Shown here: piece by piece, positions 1-8,342 of the stretch
How the letters are laid out: every line of letters begins with the position of its first letter
Numbering within the stretch: the first letter of the stretch is position 1
Source: UBA6136 sp041158345
Lineage (GTDB): Bacteria; Pseudomonadota; Gammaproteobacteria; Methylococcales; Methylococcaceae
NCBI GenBank assembly: GCA_041158345.1
Contig: JBEBBO010000037.1
Coordinates: 1 to 41,712, forward strand
Reading direction: 5' to 3'
Length of the DNA stretch: 41,712 bases
The notes under the pieces: model-generated
Database searches by the model: none
The model's input: the letters and a program-made list of their open reading frames with translations, nothing else
What the model was told of the DNA's origin: nothing
Translations under genes and position numbers: made by a program

Positions 1-401
1 TCTTTGCTCTTGGCAATGTAGATTTTGCCATCCGCGTATTTGAACGCGCTCGATGTGAATTCAGCCGATTGGCGATGGCTTTTTTTCTTGAAGGTCGGAT
101 ATCTCGTCCGACCAGACCAGAAGTTCTTGTAGGCCGTTTGCTGATGTCGAAGGCATTGTTGAAGCGGAACGGAAGAGACTTCATTGAGATAAGCAAACTC
201 AGGGAGTTTCTTGATCTCCGTGAGACGGGCATTCGCCTTGAGATAGTCAACCTTGTTCTGGTGTTCGAGGAACTCCTTCGTACGCCATTCCAGAATCGTG
301 TTGTAAACCTTACGAACACAGCCAAACGTCCTTACCAGCAGGACTGCCTGCTTAGGTGTCGGGTAGAACCGATATTTGTAAGCCCGGTTGCACGTATTCA
401 C
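1..401 (-). CDS. tnpB: IS200/IS605-family TnpB/OrfB, N-terminal part (cut by window edge)
   Basis: On the minus strand an uninterrupted frame runs from a GTG at 401 to the window start, about 133 residues. The protein begins VNTCNRAYKYRFYPT and continues with motifs typical of the OrfB/TnpB N-terminal helix-turn-helix domain: GCVRKVYN, LPEFAYLNEV, SSVPLQQ, AYKNFW, and later EFTSSAFKYADGKIYIAK at the start of the RuvC-like region. TnpB proteins are IS-encoded RNA-guided nucleases related to Cas12; catalytic RuvC residues lie further downstream and are not in this window. No tnpA (Y1 transposase) is seen beside it. The GTG is the only plausible start seen; the frame stays open further upstream, so a slightly longer protein is possible. 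Identity is confident, intactness unknown. Confidence 0.88.
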   Translation of the reverse strand, partial: MNTCNRAYKYRFYPTPKQAVLLVRTFGCVRKVYNTILEWRTKEFLEHQNKVDYLKANARLTEIKKLPEFAYLNEVSSVPLQQCLRHQQTAYKNFWSGRTRYPTFKKKSHRQSAEFTSSAFKYADGKIYIAKSK

Positions 402-446
402 GACACGGAATATAGCCGATGCTAACCGCCCTAACAACAGCTCACC

Positions 447-489
447 GGATAGGAGAGTTCGCTATCCCTCTCCGCCCTGAAGGACGGGG
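447..489 (-). repeat. Stem-loops beside tnpB, probable IS end
   Basis: Two hairpins lie just upstream of tnpB. One pairs GGATAG (447-452) with CTATCC (462-467). The second, read on the minus strand, is CCGTCC-TTCA-GGGCGG (472-487), fully paired if one G-U is allowed. Subterminal hairpins of this kind are characteristic of IS200/IS605 ends and are recognised by the Y1 transposase. The exact IS boundary cannot be set without the other end. Confidence 0.5.
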
Positions 490-507
490 TTTCTCGCGAG
501 ATTCACG

Positions 508-882
508 ATGACTTCATCCTCACCCGCAGAGATGGAACTCCGCAAAATCGCAAGAGCGCTCCACATCGATAGGATCGAGCGGCATATCTTCATTTGTGCG
601 GATCAAACGAAACCCAAGTGCTGTGACAAAGACCAGGGTCTGGCCGCGTGGGACTACCTGAAGAAACGACTGGATGAACTGGGACTCTGTCGTCCTGGAC
701 GCATTGCAAGAACCAAAGCAAACTGCCTCAGGCTCTGCCTGAATGGCCCTATCGCGGTCGTCTACCCTGAAGGGGTGTGGTATCGATCCTGTACACCTGA
801 GGTCCTGGAGAGAATCATTCAGGAGCATCTCATTGGCGGCGAGCCTGTAGAGGCTTATCGGATTTACCCCGAAGAAACCTAG
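508..882 (+). CDS. Thioredoxin-like [2Fe-2S] ferredoxin
   Basis: A 124-residue soluble protein. It carries the four-cysteine pattern of thioredoxin-fold [2Fe-2S] ferredoxins (Shethna-type/NuoE-like): FICADQTKPKCC near residues 28-39 and KANCLRLCLNGP near 70-81, followed by PEGVWY, which is standard for this family. It should be a cytoplasmic one-electron carrier; its partner enzyme is not apparent here. No clear Shine-Dalgarno sequence is visible before the ATG. It is convergent with the potassium-channel gene, and the two stop codons interlock in a CTAG overlap (879-882). It may be carried by its own promoter just beyond the IS end. Confidence 0.85.
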   Translation: MTSSSPAEMELRKIARALHIDRIERHIFICADQTKPKCCDKDQGLAAWDYLKKRLDELGLCRPGRIARTKANCLRLCLNGPIAVVYPEGVWYRSCTPEVLERIIQEHLIGGEPVEAYRIYPEET

Positions 883-1919
883 GTAGGTAAGAGGATATTC
901 TCCAGCGCCTTCAGCTGCGGGCTGGTACCCAACGCCAAGATCCGGTCATTCACCTCGAGCGTCAGGCAGTCCTCAGGATTTGCAATCACTTGGCGACCTC
1001 GAAGAATCACAAGGACGTTTGCGCCCGAACGCTCTCGCAACGAGAGATCAGCCAGGCACTGGCCTATGACGGGTGATTCGGCCTGAACTCCAATCCCCTC
1101 CAGATTGAGACACTCTTCCCCCTTCGAGATCACCGTATCGAAAAAATCGATCACTGTCGGGCTCAGAATCAAATGGGCCAATCGTCTTCCGCCGATGGCA
1201 TGGGGACTGATCGCCCGATCAGCGCCGGCCCGGGTCAATTTGGGAATGCTGGACTCCTCCACCGCTCTCGAAATAATGAACAACTGGGGATTTAAGACCC
1301 TTGCTGACAGAACGATATAGACGTTGGTCGCATCATCACCACTGGTGACAATGAGACCTTTGGCTCGGGTGATTCCCGCCTGCTGAAGGACCTGATCATC
1401 GCTCGCATCCCCCAGAATGAAGAGGTATCCCTGCTGGGCAGCAAGCGCCTGCGCCTCGGCCCGATTATCAATAATGACGAACGGCATGCCCGAATCGTTC
1501 ATCTCCCGCGCGGCCTGTCGTCCGACCCTCCCGAGTCCGGCGATGATGACGTGACTTTCGAATGCGTCGATCTTTCTTTGCATTTTCTTGGTCTCAAAGG
1601 GGTCGGATACCCGGATCATGACCAAGTTGTCCATGATCACGGTTAGGCTATAGAAAAGGCTCCCGATGCCCGTCATGGCAATCAGGATAGTAAAGATCCG
1701 ACCGGTCTCATCCAGATGGATGACCTCACCATATCCAATCGTAGTGATCGTAATCACCGTCATGAAAAGGGCATCCAAGAAGGTGGCGTTCTGGGATTGC
1801 CCCAGAATGTAATAGCCCACGGTGCCAACGATTGTCACAGCCACCACGGTTGCCACTGGCATGACCAGCCGCGCCTTTAGACCGGCTTGCGGGACATTAT
1901 GCGTCAGAGGGGACTGCAC
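879..1919 (-). CDS. Two-TM potassium channel with RCK (TrkA-N/TrkA-C) domains
   Basis: A 346-residue inner-membrane K+ channel of the MthK/Kch type. A first TM segment covers about residues 17-40, then a pore helix and the selectivity filter TIGYG at 60-64, then a second TM helix around 73-98. A cytoplasmic RCK domain follows, with the Rossmann glycine motif GLGRVG at 128-133 and downstream GDASDD, followed by a TrkA-C-like segment (GQCLADLSLRERSGANVLVILR). Such channels are gated by nucleotides, Ca2+ or other ligands bound to RCK. It is the last gene of a leftward series after mltD and rsfS, 80 bp beyond the rsfS stop. Ion selectivity follows directly from the filter; the ligand is unknown. 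Confidence 0.88.
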   Translation of the reverse strand: MQSPLTHNVPQAGLKARLVMPVATVVAVTIVGTVGYYILGQSQNATFLDALFMTVITITTIGYGEVIHLDETGRIFTILIAMTGIGSLFYSLTVIMDNLVMIRVSDPFETKKMQRKIDAFESHVIIAGLGRVGRQAAREMNDSGMPFVIIDNRAEAQALAAQQGYLFILGDASDDQVLQQAGITRAKGLIVTSGDDATNVYIVLSARVLNPQLFIISRAVEESSIPKLTRAGADRAISPHAIGGRRLAHLILSPTVIDFFDTVISKGEECLNLEGIGVQAESPVIGQCLADLSLRERSGANVLVILRGRQVIANPEDCLTLEVNDRILALGTSPQLKALENILLPT

Positions 1920-1999
1920 GATGAAAGCCTCGTTCCTTCAAGTTGCAGAGGGGATAACGAGTTCTTTAATGCATTCGGGGACGCGCTATCCAGCAGCGT

Positions 2000-2362
2000 T
2001 TAGGAGGCTGCCGACAAGACTTGCTTTTCCTCAGGGCTGGCCTCTCCTCGCCATAATTTTTCCAGCTGATAGAAATCCCGGATTTGCGGCTTCATGACAT
2101 GAACAATCACCTCACCCAGGTCGACCAAAACCCATTCGCCAACGTCCTCACCTTCAACACCAATGGGTTGCGTATCGTTTTTCTTGGCTTCCTCGGCCAC
2201 ATGGGATGCCAGCGATTTGACATGGCGTTCCGATGTTCCACTGGCAACCACCATAAAATCGGTCATGCTGGTCTTTCCACGAACGTCCAGAACGGTCACA
2301 TCCTTGGCTTTGCTGTCTTCAAGGGTGCTTAGAACCATCTCCAGAAGTTTCTCAACATTCAT
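2000..2362 (-). CDS. rsfS: Ribosomal silencing factor RsfS
   Basis: RsfS (Iojap family) binds ribosomal protein L14 and blocks 30S/50S joining during starvation. The protein shows the family hallmarks LDVRGKTSMTDFMVVASGTSERH, GEDVGEWVLVDLGEVIVHVM and FYQLEKLW. I start at the ATG at 2362 (MNVEKLLEMV, 120 residues), preceded by AGAGAA at a usable distance; a GTG nine codons upstream is possible but adds residues not expected in the family. In many gammaproteobacteria rsfS sits with nadD and rlmH, so its position between mltD and a K+ channel is a local rearrangement. Confidence 0.93.
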   Translation of the reverse strand: MNVEKLLEMVLSTLEDSKAKDVTVLDVRGKTSMTDFMVVASGTSERHVKSLASHVAEEAKKNDTQPIGVEGEDVGEWVLVDLGEVIVHVMKPQIRDFYQLEKLWRGEASPEEKQVLSAAS

Positions 2363-2438
2363 TTTCTGTTCTCTGAAATTCAAACTCACGGGGTATCCGT
2401 CTGACTCACGTCTCGGGATCGAGAAAAGGCCGGCGACC

Positions 2439-4049
2439 TTATTTTTTCTTTTTTGCCTTCGAAGCGCCTTTGGATCCGGCCCCTGAATCGGGCGATGAGG
2501 ACTTTACTCCCGCCTTTGCCGGAGTCTTTTTCGATGTCGAATCCTCCTGATGTCGGGATGTCGACTCATCCCGGCCACGATGCCCTCCATGGTGACTCTC
2601 AGCCGGACTCCGTTGCTTCCCGAGATGCTGACGTCCCCCCTTCTCCTCATGACTGAAGCCGTGACTCCGGCTGTCAACGTGCCTCGAAACTGCGGGGCTA
2701 ACGGGGCTCGGTTCGGACACAATGAGACGTTGGCCGGCCTGGATTTGCGTCGTTGCTGGAATATTATTTAACCGAGCCAAAGTCGCTGCATCCACGCCAT
2801 ATTTGCGCGACACCGAATACAAAGTCTCTCCGCGCTGGACCTCGTGGGTTTTGGCTGGACGGCCATTATCCCCATCATCACCCGAAGATCGACGCTCCGA
2901 TGCGCTCCGAGAAGCCGAACTCGTGCCACTGTCAGCGCGGTCGTCTGAGGCACTACTTGCTGACTCTGACTTCTTCGCAAACTCTTTGCGGAAGGTTTCG
3001 AATGGCGCCGGCGCGACCGGAACCTCCTCACTGGCATAGAGCGAACGCATCATCGGCTTTCTTTCCTGATGCAAGCGCTCAACTTCTTGCCTGAAGTCGG
3101 CCGCCTTCTTATCCGCAGGAATATAAAGATGGAAGCTTCCATCCAAATCGGCAATCTGGCCCTTGAAGCCCGGATTCAGCTCATACAGCTTGTCAAGAGA
3201 GATCCCGGCCGCATCTGCGGCAAGCGCAAGATCCAACTGATTACTGACCTTGACCGGCTTATAAATTGCAGCATTGGGCATGTCTTTTAGGCTGATGCCG
3301 TACTTCTCTGAATCCGCAAACAATCGAGCCACGGCCAAGAGCCTTGGGACATAGGCTCGGGTTTCTTGAGGAAGATTCAAGGACCAAAAGTCCGTCGGTA
3401 AGCCTTGCGCCAGGTTCCGCTTGACTGCCCGCGATACATTGCCTTCCCCGCAGTTATAGGCCGCAATCGCCAGAAGCCAATCGCCAAAATCGCCGTGTAA
3501 CTTGGTCAGATATTTGATAGCCGCTTTGGTTGAAGCATAAATATCACGGCGACCATCATAGGAATGACTGTGCTTGAGCCCATAGTTATGGCCCGTTGAG
3601 GGAATAAATTGCCAGATTCCCGCAGCGCGGGCGGGCGAGACGACATGCGGTTGGAAAGCGCTCTCGACAATTGGAAGCAGCGCAATCTCACCGGGAACAT
3701 TCTTGGTCTCTACCAGTTTAACGATGGAGTACAGGAAGGGTTCAGCACGGTTTTGAGCCCGCTCCAGATAGCCCGGGTGATTCGCAAACCAGTTCAGTTC
3801 ACGATCGATATCTGGATGCTCGATTCGTGGAAGCGCGTAGAGTGCAAAAAGCCGATCCCAGAGCGTGTCGTACTGGGAGCCTCTTGAGGGTTTCTTCTTC
3901 CTTGCGGCCTTACCCTGCGTTGACTCAGCCTCCGCTGAATCGGGTATATTGGGGCCCTTCTTGACCTCGTTCCTAGAGCAACCCGCGACTGTTGATAACA
4001 CGACCAGAAGACAGCAGGCCAATCGGACTCGAGATTTTTGCAGTTGCAT
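2439..4049 (-). CDS. mltD: Membrane-bound lytic murein transglycosylase D
   Basis: A 536-residue lipoprotein that cleaves peptidoglycan glycan strands to 1,6-anhydro products. A signal peptide ends in VAGC with the lipidated Cys at 24. The SLT goose-lysozyme-like domain spans about residues 110-230, with catalytic Glu129 in PIVESAF followed by GIWQFIPSTG and AIAAYNCGEGN. A degenerate LysM-like segment follows around 265-315, and a clear LysM around 400-445 (HEVQRGETLYSVSRKYGV...NNIPATTQIQAGQRLIV). The tail is very rich in Ser, His, Lys and Gly and ends in KKKK, unlike the usual MltD, which has more LysM repeats; it may bind the wall electrostatically. It is divergent from the yafS-rnhA-dnaQ group, as in E. 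coli, but gloB is absent. Confidence 0.92.
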   Translation of the reverse strand: MQLQKSRVRLACCLLVVLSTVAGCSRNEVKKGPNIPDSAEAESTQGKAARKKKPSRGSQYDTLWDRLFALYALPRIEHPDIDRELNWFANHPGYLERAQNRAEPFLYSIVKLVETKNVPGEIALLPIVESAFQPHVVSPARAAGIWQFIPSTGHNYGLKHSHSYDGRRDIYASTKAAIKYLTKLHGDFGDWLLAIAAYNCGEGNVSRAVKRNLAQGLPTDFWSLNLPQETRAYVPRLLAVARLFADSEKYGISLKDMPNAAIYKPVKVSNQLDLALAADAAGISLDKLYELNPGFKGQIADLDGSFHLYIPADKKAADFRQEVERLHQERKPMMRSLYASEEVPVAPAPFETFRKEFAKKSESASSASDDRADSGTSSASRSASERRSSGDDGDNGRPAKTHEVQRGETLYSVSRKYGVDAATLARLNNIPATTQIQAGQRLIVSEPSPVSPAVSRHVDSRSHGFSHEEKGGRQHLGKQRSPAESHHGGHRGRDESTSRHQEDSTSKKTPAKAGVKSSSPDSGAGSKGASKAKKKK

Positions 4050-4112
4050 TACGTTATTAAATCCTCAACCTTTGCCGGCAGCCGGAATTCCCGCGTATCT
4101 CTCGAGTAATCA

Positions 4113-4856
4113 ATGAAAAAGATACGACCTGCAAAAACTCAGGCGCGCCGTGAATTTTTGGAATGGTATCACGTGGCAACCCTCGGACAAGCGCTACAGG
4201 GGAATGAATCCCAGTACCTTCGGTTGTCCTTGCCCCATATATACAACCAACGCACACTTCAAGTTGGAAGACTCGGAGCGGAAAGTCGATATATCGACGC
4301 TGAGCGCGTCGGAAGCTTCATCCTTGCCGACAACAAAGGCCCACGGAGCTTCCCAACCTTCATCCAGGCCTGTGCGGGCTCGCTTCCAATCGCGACTGAG
4401 AGCGTAGATACGGTCATTCTCCCTCATGTTCTGGAGTTTGTTGCCGACCGCCATCAGGTGCTTCGCGAAGCTGAGCGGGTCCTTAAGCCTGAAGGGCGAC
4501 TTTTTATCTTGGGTCTGAACCCCTGGTCTCCTGCACGATATCTAAGTCTTTCAGGGACCAAGGATTCATTTTGGCAGTCATATCTCATTCAAGCCCATCA
4601 CCTGCTCGACTGGCTCAGCATCCTAAAATTTGATGCCGAAGTCGAAGCAGTTTTCACCACCAAGGGAACCACAAATCCCAAGCAGGATCAGTCCCAGATC
4701 GCAAACTTCAAAAACTGGCTCTCAGTGGGCTATGCCGTCAAAGCCATCAAAAGAAATTACACCTTGATTCCCATCGAACCGGAGTGGTCGAGCCTGACTC
4801 GGCTTGTGACGGGAAAACTCATGGAAAGCCCCCAGTTAAACCGCGATAGCAGATGA
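4113..4856 (+). CDS. YafS-like SAM-dependent methyltransferase
   Basis: A 247-residue class I methyltransferase-like protein. The region corresponding to motif I (LQVGRLG) is degenerate, but the later core is clear: LPIATESVDTVILPHVLEFV, then HQVLREAERVLKPEGRLFILGLNP around 128-152. This matches E. coli YafS, including the segment NPWSPARYLSL and the DWLSILKFDAE region. Its substrate is not known. It overlaps rnhA by ATGA (4853-4856), so the two are translationally coupled. Its position between mltD and rnhA is the conserved gamma/beta arrangement. Family assignment is good; activity is unproven because the SAM-binding glycine motif is weak. Confidence 0.8.
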   Translation: MKKIRPAKTQARREFLEWYHVATLGQALQGNESQYLRLSLPHIYNQRTLQVGRLGAESRYIDAERVGSFILADNKGPRSFPTFIQACAGSLPIATESVDTVILPHVLEFVADRHQVLREAERVLKPEGRLFILGLNPWSPARYLSLSGTKDSFWQSYLIQAHHLLDWLSILKFDAEVEAVFTTKGTTNPKQDQSQIANFKNWLSVGYAVKAIKRNYTLIPIEPEWSSLTRLVTGKLMESPQLNRDSR

Positions 4857-5308
4857 ACAAACAAGTTGAGGTATACACCGATGGCGCATGCCGAGGTAAT
4901 CCGGGCCCTGGTGGTTGGGGCGCCCTCCTCGTCTATGACGGCAAAGAACGGGAGATCTATGGCGGCGAAAAAGACACGACCAACAACCGCATGGAACTGA
5001 CGGCCGCCATCAAGGCACTGGAAATTCTAAAAAGGCCCTGCAAAGTCCGAATCACCACTGACTCCACCTATGTCATGAAGGGGATTACCGAGTGGCTGCC
5101 GGGTTGGATAAGGAAGGGGTGGAAGACCTCGAGCAACAGTCCTGTAAAAAATGTCGACCTCTGGCAAGACCTCATCCGGGCAAAGGCGCAGCATGAGGTC
5201 GAGTGGCACTGGGTCAAGGGACATAACGGCCATCCAGGCAACGAACGCGCTGATACGCTTGCAAATCGGGGCATTGATGAACTTTCCCAAGGAGCCAGAA
5301 CACCGTGA
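4853..5308 (+). CDS. rnhA: Ribonuclease HI
   Basis: RNase HI degrades RNA in RNA-DNA hybrids (R-loops, primers). At 151 residues it is of normal length. The metal-binding carboxylates Asp10 (VYTDGACRGNPG), Glu48 (NNRMELTA), Asp70 (TTDSTYV) and Asp134 (NERADTLA), and the catalytic-loop His124 (WVKGHNGHPGN), are all present. It starts inside the methyltransferase stop and its own stop overlaps the dnaQ GTG, giving a tight three-gene operon. Confidence 0.97.
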   Translation: MNKQVEVYTDGACRGNPGPGGWGALLVYDGKEREIYGGEKDTTNNRMELTAAIKALEILKRPCKVRITTDSTYVMKGITEWLPGWIRKGWKTSSNSPVKNVDLWQDLIRAKAQHEVEWHWVKGHNGHPGNERADTLANRGIDELSQGARTP

Positions 5309-6030
5309 CACGGCAGATCATCCTCGATACGGAAACCACAGGCCTTGAACCTGCAGCGGGTCATCGAATTATTGAGATTGGTTGCGTTGAGCTGATCGAT
5401 CGAAAACTCTCCGGGCAGAGTTTTCACGTCTACATCAATCCAGAGCGAGAAATCGACGAGGGGGCGGTGGAAGTCCATGGCCTGAGTGCAGAGTTTCTTG
5501 CAGACAAACCCCGGTTTGCCGACATAGCAGATGACTTTTTAGGGTTTGTCGATGGGGCCGAACTCATTATTCACAATGCACCGTTCGACGTGGGGTTCAT
5601 CAATCACGAACTTCGCCTCCTTGAGGCAAGTCTCGCTCCAATTGGTGAGCGTTGTGCGGTCGTAGACACCTTATTGATGGCCCGCAAAAAGCACCCGGGC
5701 CAAAGAAACAGCCTGGACGCGCTTTGCAAGCGCTATGGCATCGACAATAGCCAGAGAACGCTTCACGGCGCGTTGCTCGATGCTGAAATCTTGGCTGAAG
5801 TTTATCTCGCGATGACAGGCGGCCAAATCGCCTTGTCACTCGAACAGGATGATGACAGGTCACAGCCGGAGGATCCCGGCACATTTTTTAGCCTCGCCGG
5901 CGCCGCAAGACCTGTCCTTCCTGTAGTCGGTCCGTCTGCTTTAGAACTTGAAGCGCACATCGCAAGACTGGAAGACATCAATAAGGCCAGTTTCGGAAAC
6001 TGCCGCTGGCCAATGGATCCCTCCCCCTGA
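5305..6030 (+). CDS. dnaQ: DNA polymerase III epsilon subunit (3'-5' exonuclease)
   Basis: Proofreading subunit of the replicative polymerase. The DEDDh exonuclease motifs are intact: Exo I LDTETTGLEP with Asp8 and Glu10, Exo II HNAPFDVGFINHEL, and Exo III with His154 and Asp159 (HGALLDAE). At 241 residues it matches the usual length, and it has the C-terminal tail that contacts the alpha subunit. The start is a GTG overlapping the rnhA stop (GTGA); no later start would keep Exo I. Confidence 0.96.
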   Translation: MTRQIILDTETTGLEPAAGHRIIEIGCVELIDRKLSGQSFHVYINPEREIDEGAVEVHGLSAEFLADKPRFADIADDFLGFVDGAELIIHNAPFDVGFINHELRLLEASLAPIGERCAVVDTLLMARKKHPGQRNSLDALCKRYGIDNSQRTLHGALLDAEILAEVYLAMTGGQIALSLEQDDDRSQPEDPGTFFSLAGAARPVLPVVGPSALELEAHIARLEDINKASFGNCRWPMDPSP

Positions 6031-6081
6031 AGAAAACGGAATCTACCCCGATCAAAGGCTCCGGTCGATTGGTATTCATCC

Positions 6082-6087
6082 TATAAT
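6082..6087 (+). promoter_or_regulatory. Candidate -10 box upstream of parA
   Basis: A perfect TATAAT lies 36 bp before the parA start, in the only gap of the region. No matching -35 hexamer is visible 17 bp upstream, so this may be an activator-dependent promoter or chance. Confidence 0.35.
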
Positions 6088-6123
6088 TAAATATTAGTTT
6101 TTCGGCGCAAACGGGGGGTTACC

Positions 6124-6897
6124 GTGCGAAGAGTCGTATTCAATCAAAAGGGCGGGGTCGGCAAATCGACCATTACCTGCAACCTTGCAGCTATCAGCGC
6201 AGCAAAAGGTCGAAAGACGCTAGTCATTGACCTGGATGTTCAGGGAAATTCTTCCCATTATCTTTTGGGGGACAAAGTTCCCGATCCCGAAGCGACTGTC
6301 GCAGAGTTCTTTAAGGACTCTTTGAGCATGAGCCTCTTTGGTAAGAATCAAATTGGCGCGTTATCGGACCGGATCCACCAGTCGCCCTTCGAAAACCTTT
6401 TTGTGCTTCCATCACATCCCGAACTCGAAACGCTCCAGTCTCGCCTGGAATCGCGCTATAAGATCTACAAGCTCAAAGAAGCTTTGGATTTTTTGGAGGA
6501 CTTCGATGACATCTACATCGACACCCCGCCAGTCCTTAACTTTTTTAGCCGCTCAGCGCTGATTGCAAGCCATGGCTGCGTCATCCCCTTTGACTGCGAC
6601 GCCTTTTCGAGAGAAGCGTTACTCACTCTGATCGGCTCGATTGCAGAAATTCAGGCGGACCACAACCCGCACCTCAAGATTGAGGGCATTGTGGTGAATC
6701 AGTTCCAGTCCAGAGCAAAGCTTCCGCAACAGCTCGTCGACGAATTAACCGATCAAGGGCTTCCGGTCCTAAATACCAAGCTATCCACCTCGGTGAAGGT
6801 TCGGGAGTCACACAGCCTGTCAAAGCCGCTCATTTATTTCGTCCCAGACCACAAGCTCACTCAGGAATTTGTCGAGCTGCACGAAGAGCTCTCCTGA
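6124..6897 (+). CDS. Solitary ParA-family ATPase
   Basis: A 257-residue deviant-Walker P-loop ATPase of the ParA/MinD superfamily. Walker A is KGGVGKST at residues 9-16, with the signature lysines Lys9 and Lys14. DLDVQGNSS and FDDIYIDTPP supply the Walker A' and B motifs. It begins with GTG after a GGGGGG-rich ribosome site. No parB or centromere-like repeats lie nearby, so it is probably an orphan ParA that positions a cargo or a protein cluster rather than a plasmid partition module. Similar solitary ParA proteins that begin MRRVVFNQKGGVGKST are common in gammaproteobacterial chromosomes. Confidence 0.88.
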   Translation: MRRVVFNQKGGVGKSTITCNLAAISAAKGRKTLVIDLDVQGNSSHYLLGDKVPDPEATVAEFFKDSLSMSLFGKNQIGALSDRIHQSPFENLFVLPSHPELETLQSRLESRYKIYKLKEALDFLEDFDDIYIDTPPVLNFFSRSALIASHGCVIPFDCDAFSREALLTLIGSIAEIQADHNPHLKIEGIVVNQFQSRAKLPQQLVDELTDQGLPVLNTKLSTSVKVRESHSLSKPLIYFVPDHKLTQEFVELHEELS

Positions 6898-6992
6898 CCC
6901 TTTTCCTCTGGAGAACGCGTTTCGACAAGAAGCGTTCTCCAGAGTCTTGAATCCAAGAACGGGAACGCCAGATCATTTTTTCTGGAAACTCC

Positions 6993-8273
6993 ATGTCGAC
7001 CTCAAAACTTTCACACCCCACCGCCCAGGTCCTCATTGCAATAATTCTGGGGATCTCTCTTGGCCTCTATAGCCGATCACCTTGGGGTGCAGGTAGCTTT
7101 GATCCTGGCACCCTGGGCCAAGTGGGCATGTTGCTTATTCGATTCCTAAAAGCTTTGGCACTGCCGTTGATCTTTTTTGCCGTTGCCGATGCGATCGTCA
7201 GGACGAATCTTGCTGAAAAATCAGGCCTTCGCTTTCTTCTGATCTGCCTCGTCAATGTCAGCATTGCCTCCGGAATTGCCCTGACGCTAATTAATACGCT
7301 TCATCCAGGCACCAAATGGCAGGGACACATTGAAGAACTCCTTAAATTGGTTGGATCCTCTTCCGTAGCCGCTCATATCGCACCTGAGAAAACGAAATTG
7401 GACTGGCTTCAGGGACTTTCTGGCATGTTCCCTCAACATCTCCTCGAACCAATTCAAACCGGAAATATTCTGGCCACAGTTATCCTAGCCGCACTGGTCG
7501 GCATATCAGTGCGTAGCCTGAGCTCAACGACGGATGAGCAAGAGCGACGGGCGGTAGATCTTTTGGCCTCCGCGTTAACCGGCGGCTTTCTTGTTTTTTC
7601 GAGAATCTTGCACTTTGCCATTCGCCTTGCACCAGTTGCGATCCTTGCACTCGTCTCACAAGCCGTAGGAAAGTTGGGCCTGGGCATTTTTGTCGATCTT
7701 TCAGACTACCTTTTGATCGTGATTCTGGGCCTAACCATCCAGGGGCTCATTTATTATCCTTTGGCCGCCTTTATTGCAGGAGGACGGTCTCCTATCGGCT
7801 TTCTTCGGGGGGCATCTCAAGCCGTTTGGACGGGGTTTGCCGTCAATAGCAGCTTGGCAACCGTTCCCGTGACGCTTAAATGCCTGAAGGAAATGAACGT
7901 CGACGAGCAGTCCGCGCGAATATCCGTCTGCGGGGGAACCAACTTCAATAATGACGGGGTGGTCCTTTACGAAGTCATGACTGCGTTATTCTTGGGACAG
8001 GCGATGGGCATGGCGCTCGATCTTCCCCAGCAACTCGTCATTGCCGGCTCCAGTATCATTGCAGCAGCTGGCATAGCAGGAGTTCCCGAGGCGGGTCTTG
8101 TGATTCTCCCCATCGTTCTTGCCAACTCCGGATTCTCCGAAGCAGTCATCGCAGCCGCAATTCCACTCGTCTCCCCCATTGACTGGATCCTTGCCCGCTG
8201 CCGATCCGCGGTCAATGTCCTTGGGGATATGCTTGGGGCCACCATCCTGTCTAATTGGAGACGCTCAGGCTAA
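6993..8273 (+). CDS. Dicarboxylate/amino acid:cation symporter (DAACS family)
   Basis: A 426-residue inner-membrane carrier with multiple TM helices, of the glutamate/aspartate/C4-dicarboxylate symporter family (GltP/DctA-like). Supporting motifs are the N-terminal helix with AIILGISLGL, the region around TGFAVNSSLATVPVTLKCL (equivalent to the serine-rich hairpin 1), GVPEAGLVILPIV (hairpin 2) and SAVNVLGDMLGATIL in the last helix. The TM7 signature is unusual: CGGTNFNNDGVVLYE stands where NMDGT is expected, so cation coupling or substrate may differ from characterised members. The substrate cannot be assigned. It shares a bidirectional terminator with the convergent nhaD. Confidence 0.85.
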   Translation: MSTSKLSHPTAQVLIAIILGISLGLYSRSPWGAGSFDPGTLGQVGMLLIRFLKALALPLIFFAVADAIVRTNLAEKSGLRFLLICLVNVSIASGIALTLINTLHPGTKWQGHIEELLKLVGSSSVAAHIAPEKTKLDWLQGLSGMFPQHLLEPIQTGNILATVILAALVGISVRSLSSTTDEQERRAVDLLASALTGGFLVFSRILHFAIRLAPVAILALVSQAVGKLGLGIFVDLSDYLLIVILGLTIQGLIYYPLAAFIAGGRSPIGFLRGASQAVWTGFAVNSSLATVPVTLKCLKEMNVDEQSARISVCGGTNFNNDGVVLYEVMTALFLGQAMGMALDLPQQLVIAGSSIIAAAGIAGVPEAGLVILPIVLANSGFSEAVIAAAIPLVSPIDWILARCRSAVNVLGDMLGATILSNWRRSG

Positions 8274-8293
8274 ATCCCAAAAAAGCCAAGGCC

Positions 8294-8324
8294 AAAAAAA
8301 ACCAGCCCGAAGGCTGGTTTTTTT
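8294..8324. terminator. Bidirectional rho-independent terminator
   Basis: The stem ACCAGCC / GGCTGGT around a CGAA tetraloop is flanked by A8 on the left and T8 on the right, so it terminates both the rightward symporter gene and the leftward nhaD. Confidence 0.93.
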
Positions 8325-8342
8325 GTGTGTCCGATAACCCGA

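Noticed and set aside
69..425. Open frame on the plus strand at the left edge
   Set aside because: It is the antisense of tnpB; the minus-strand translation gives clear OrfB/TnpB motifs, the plus one does not.
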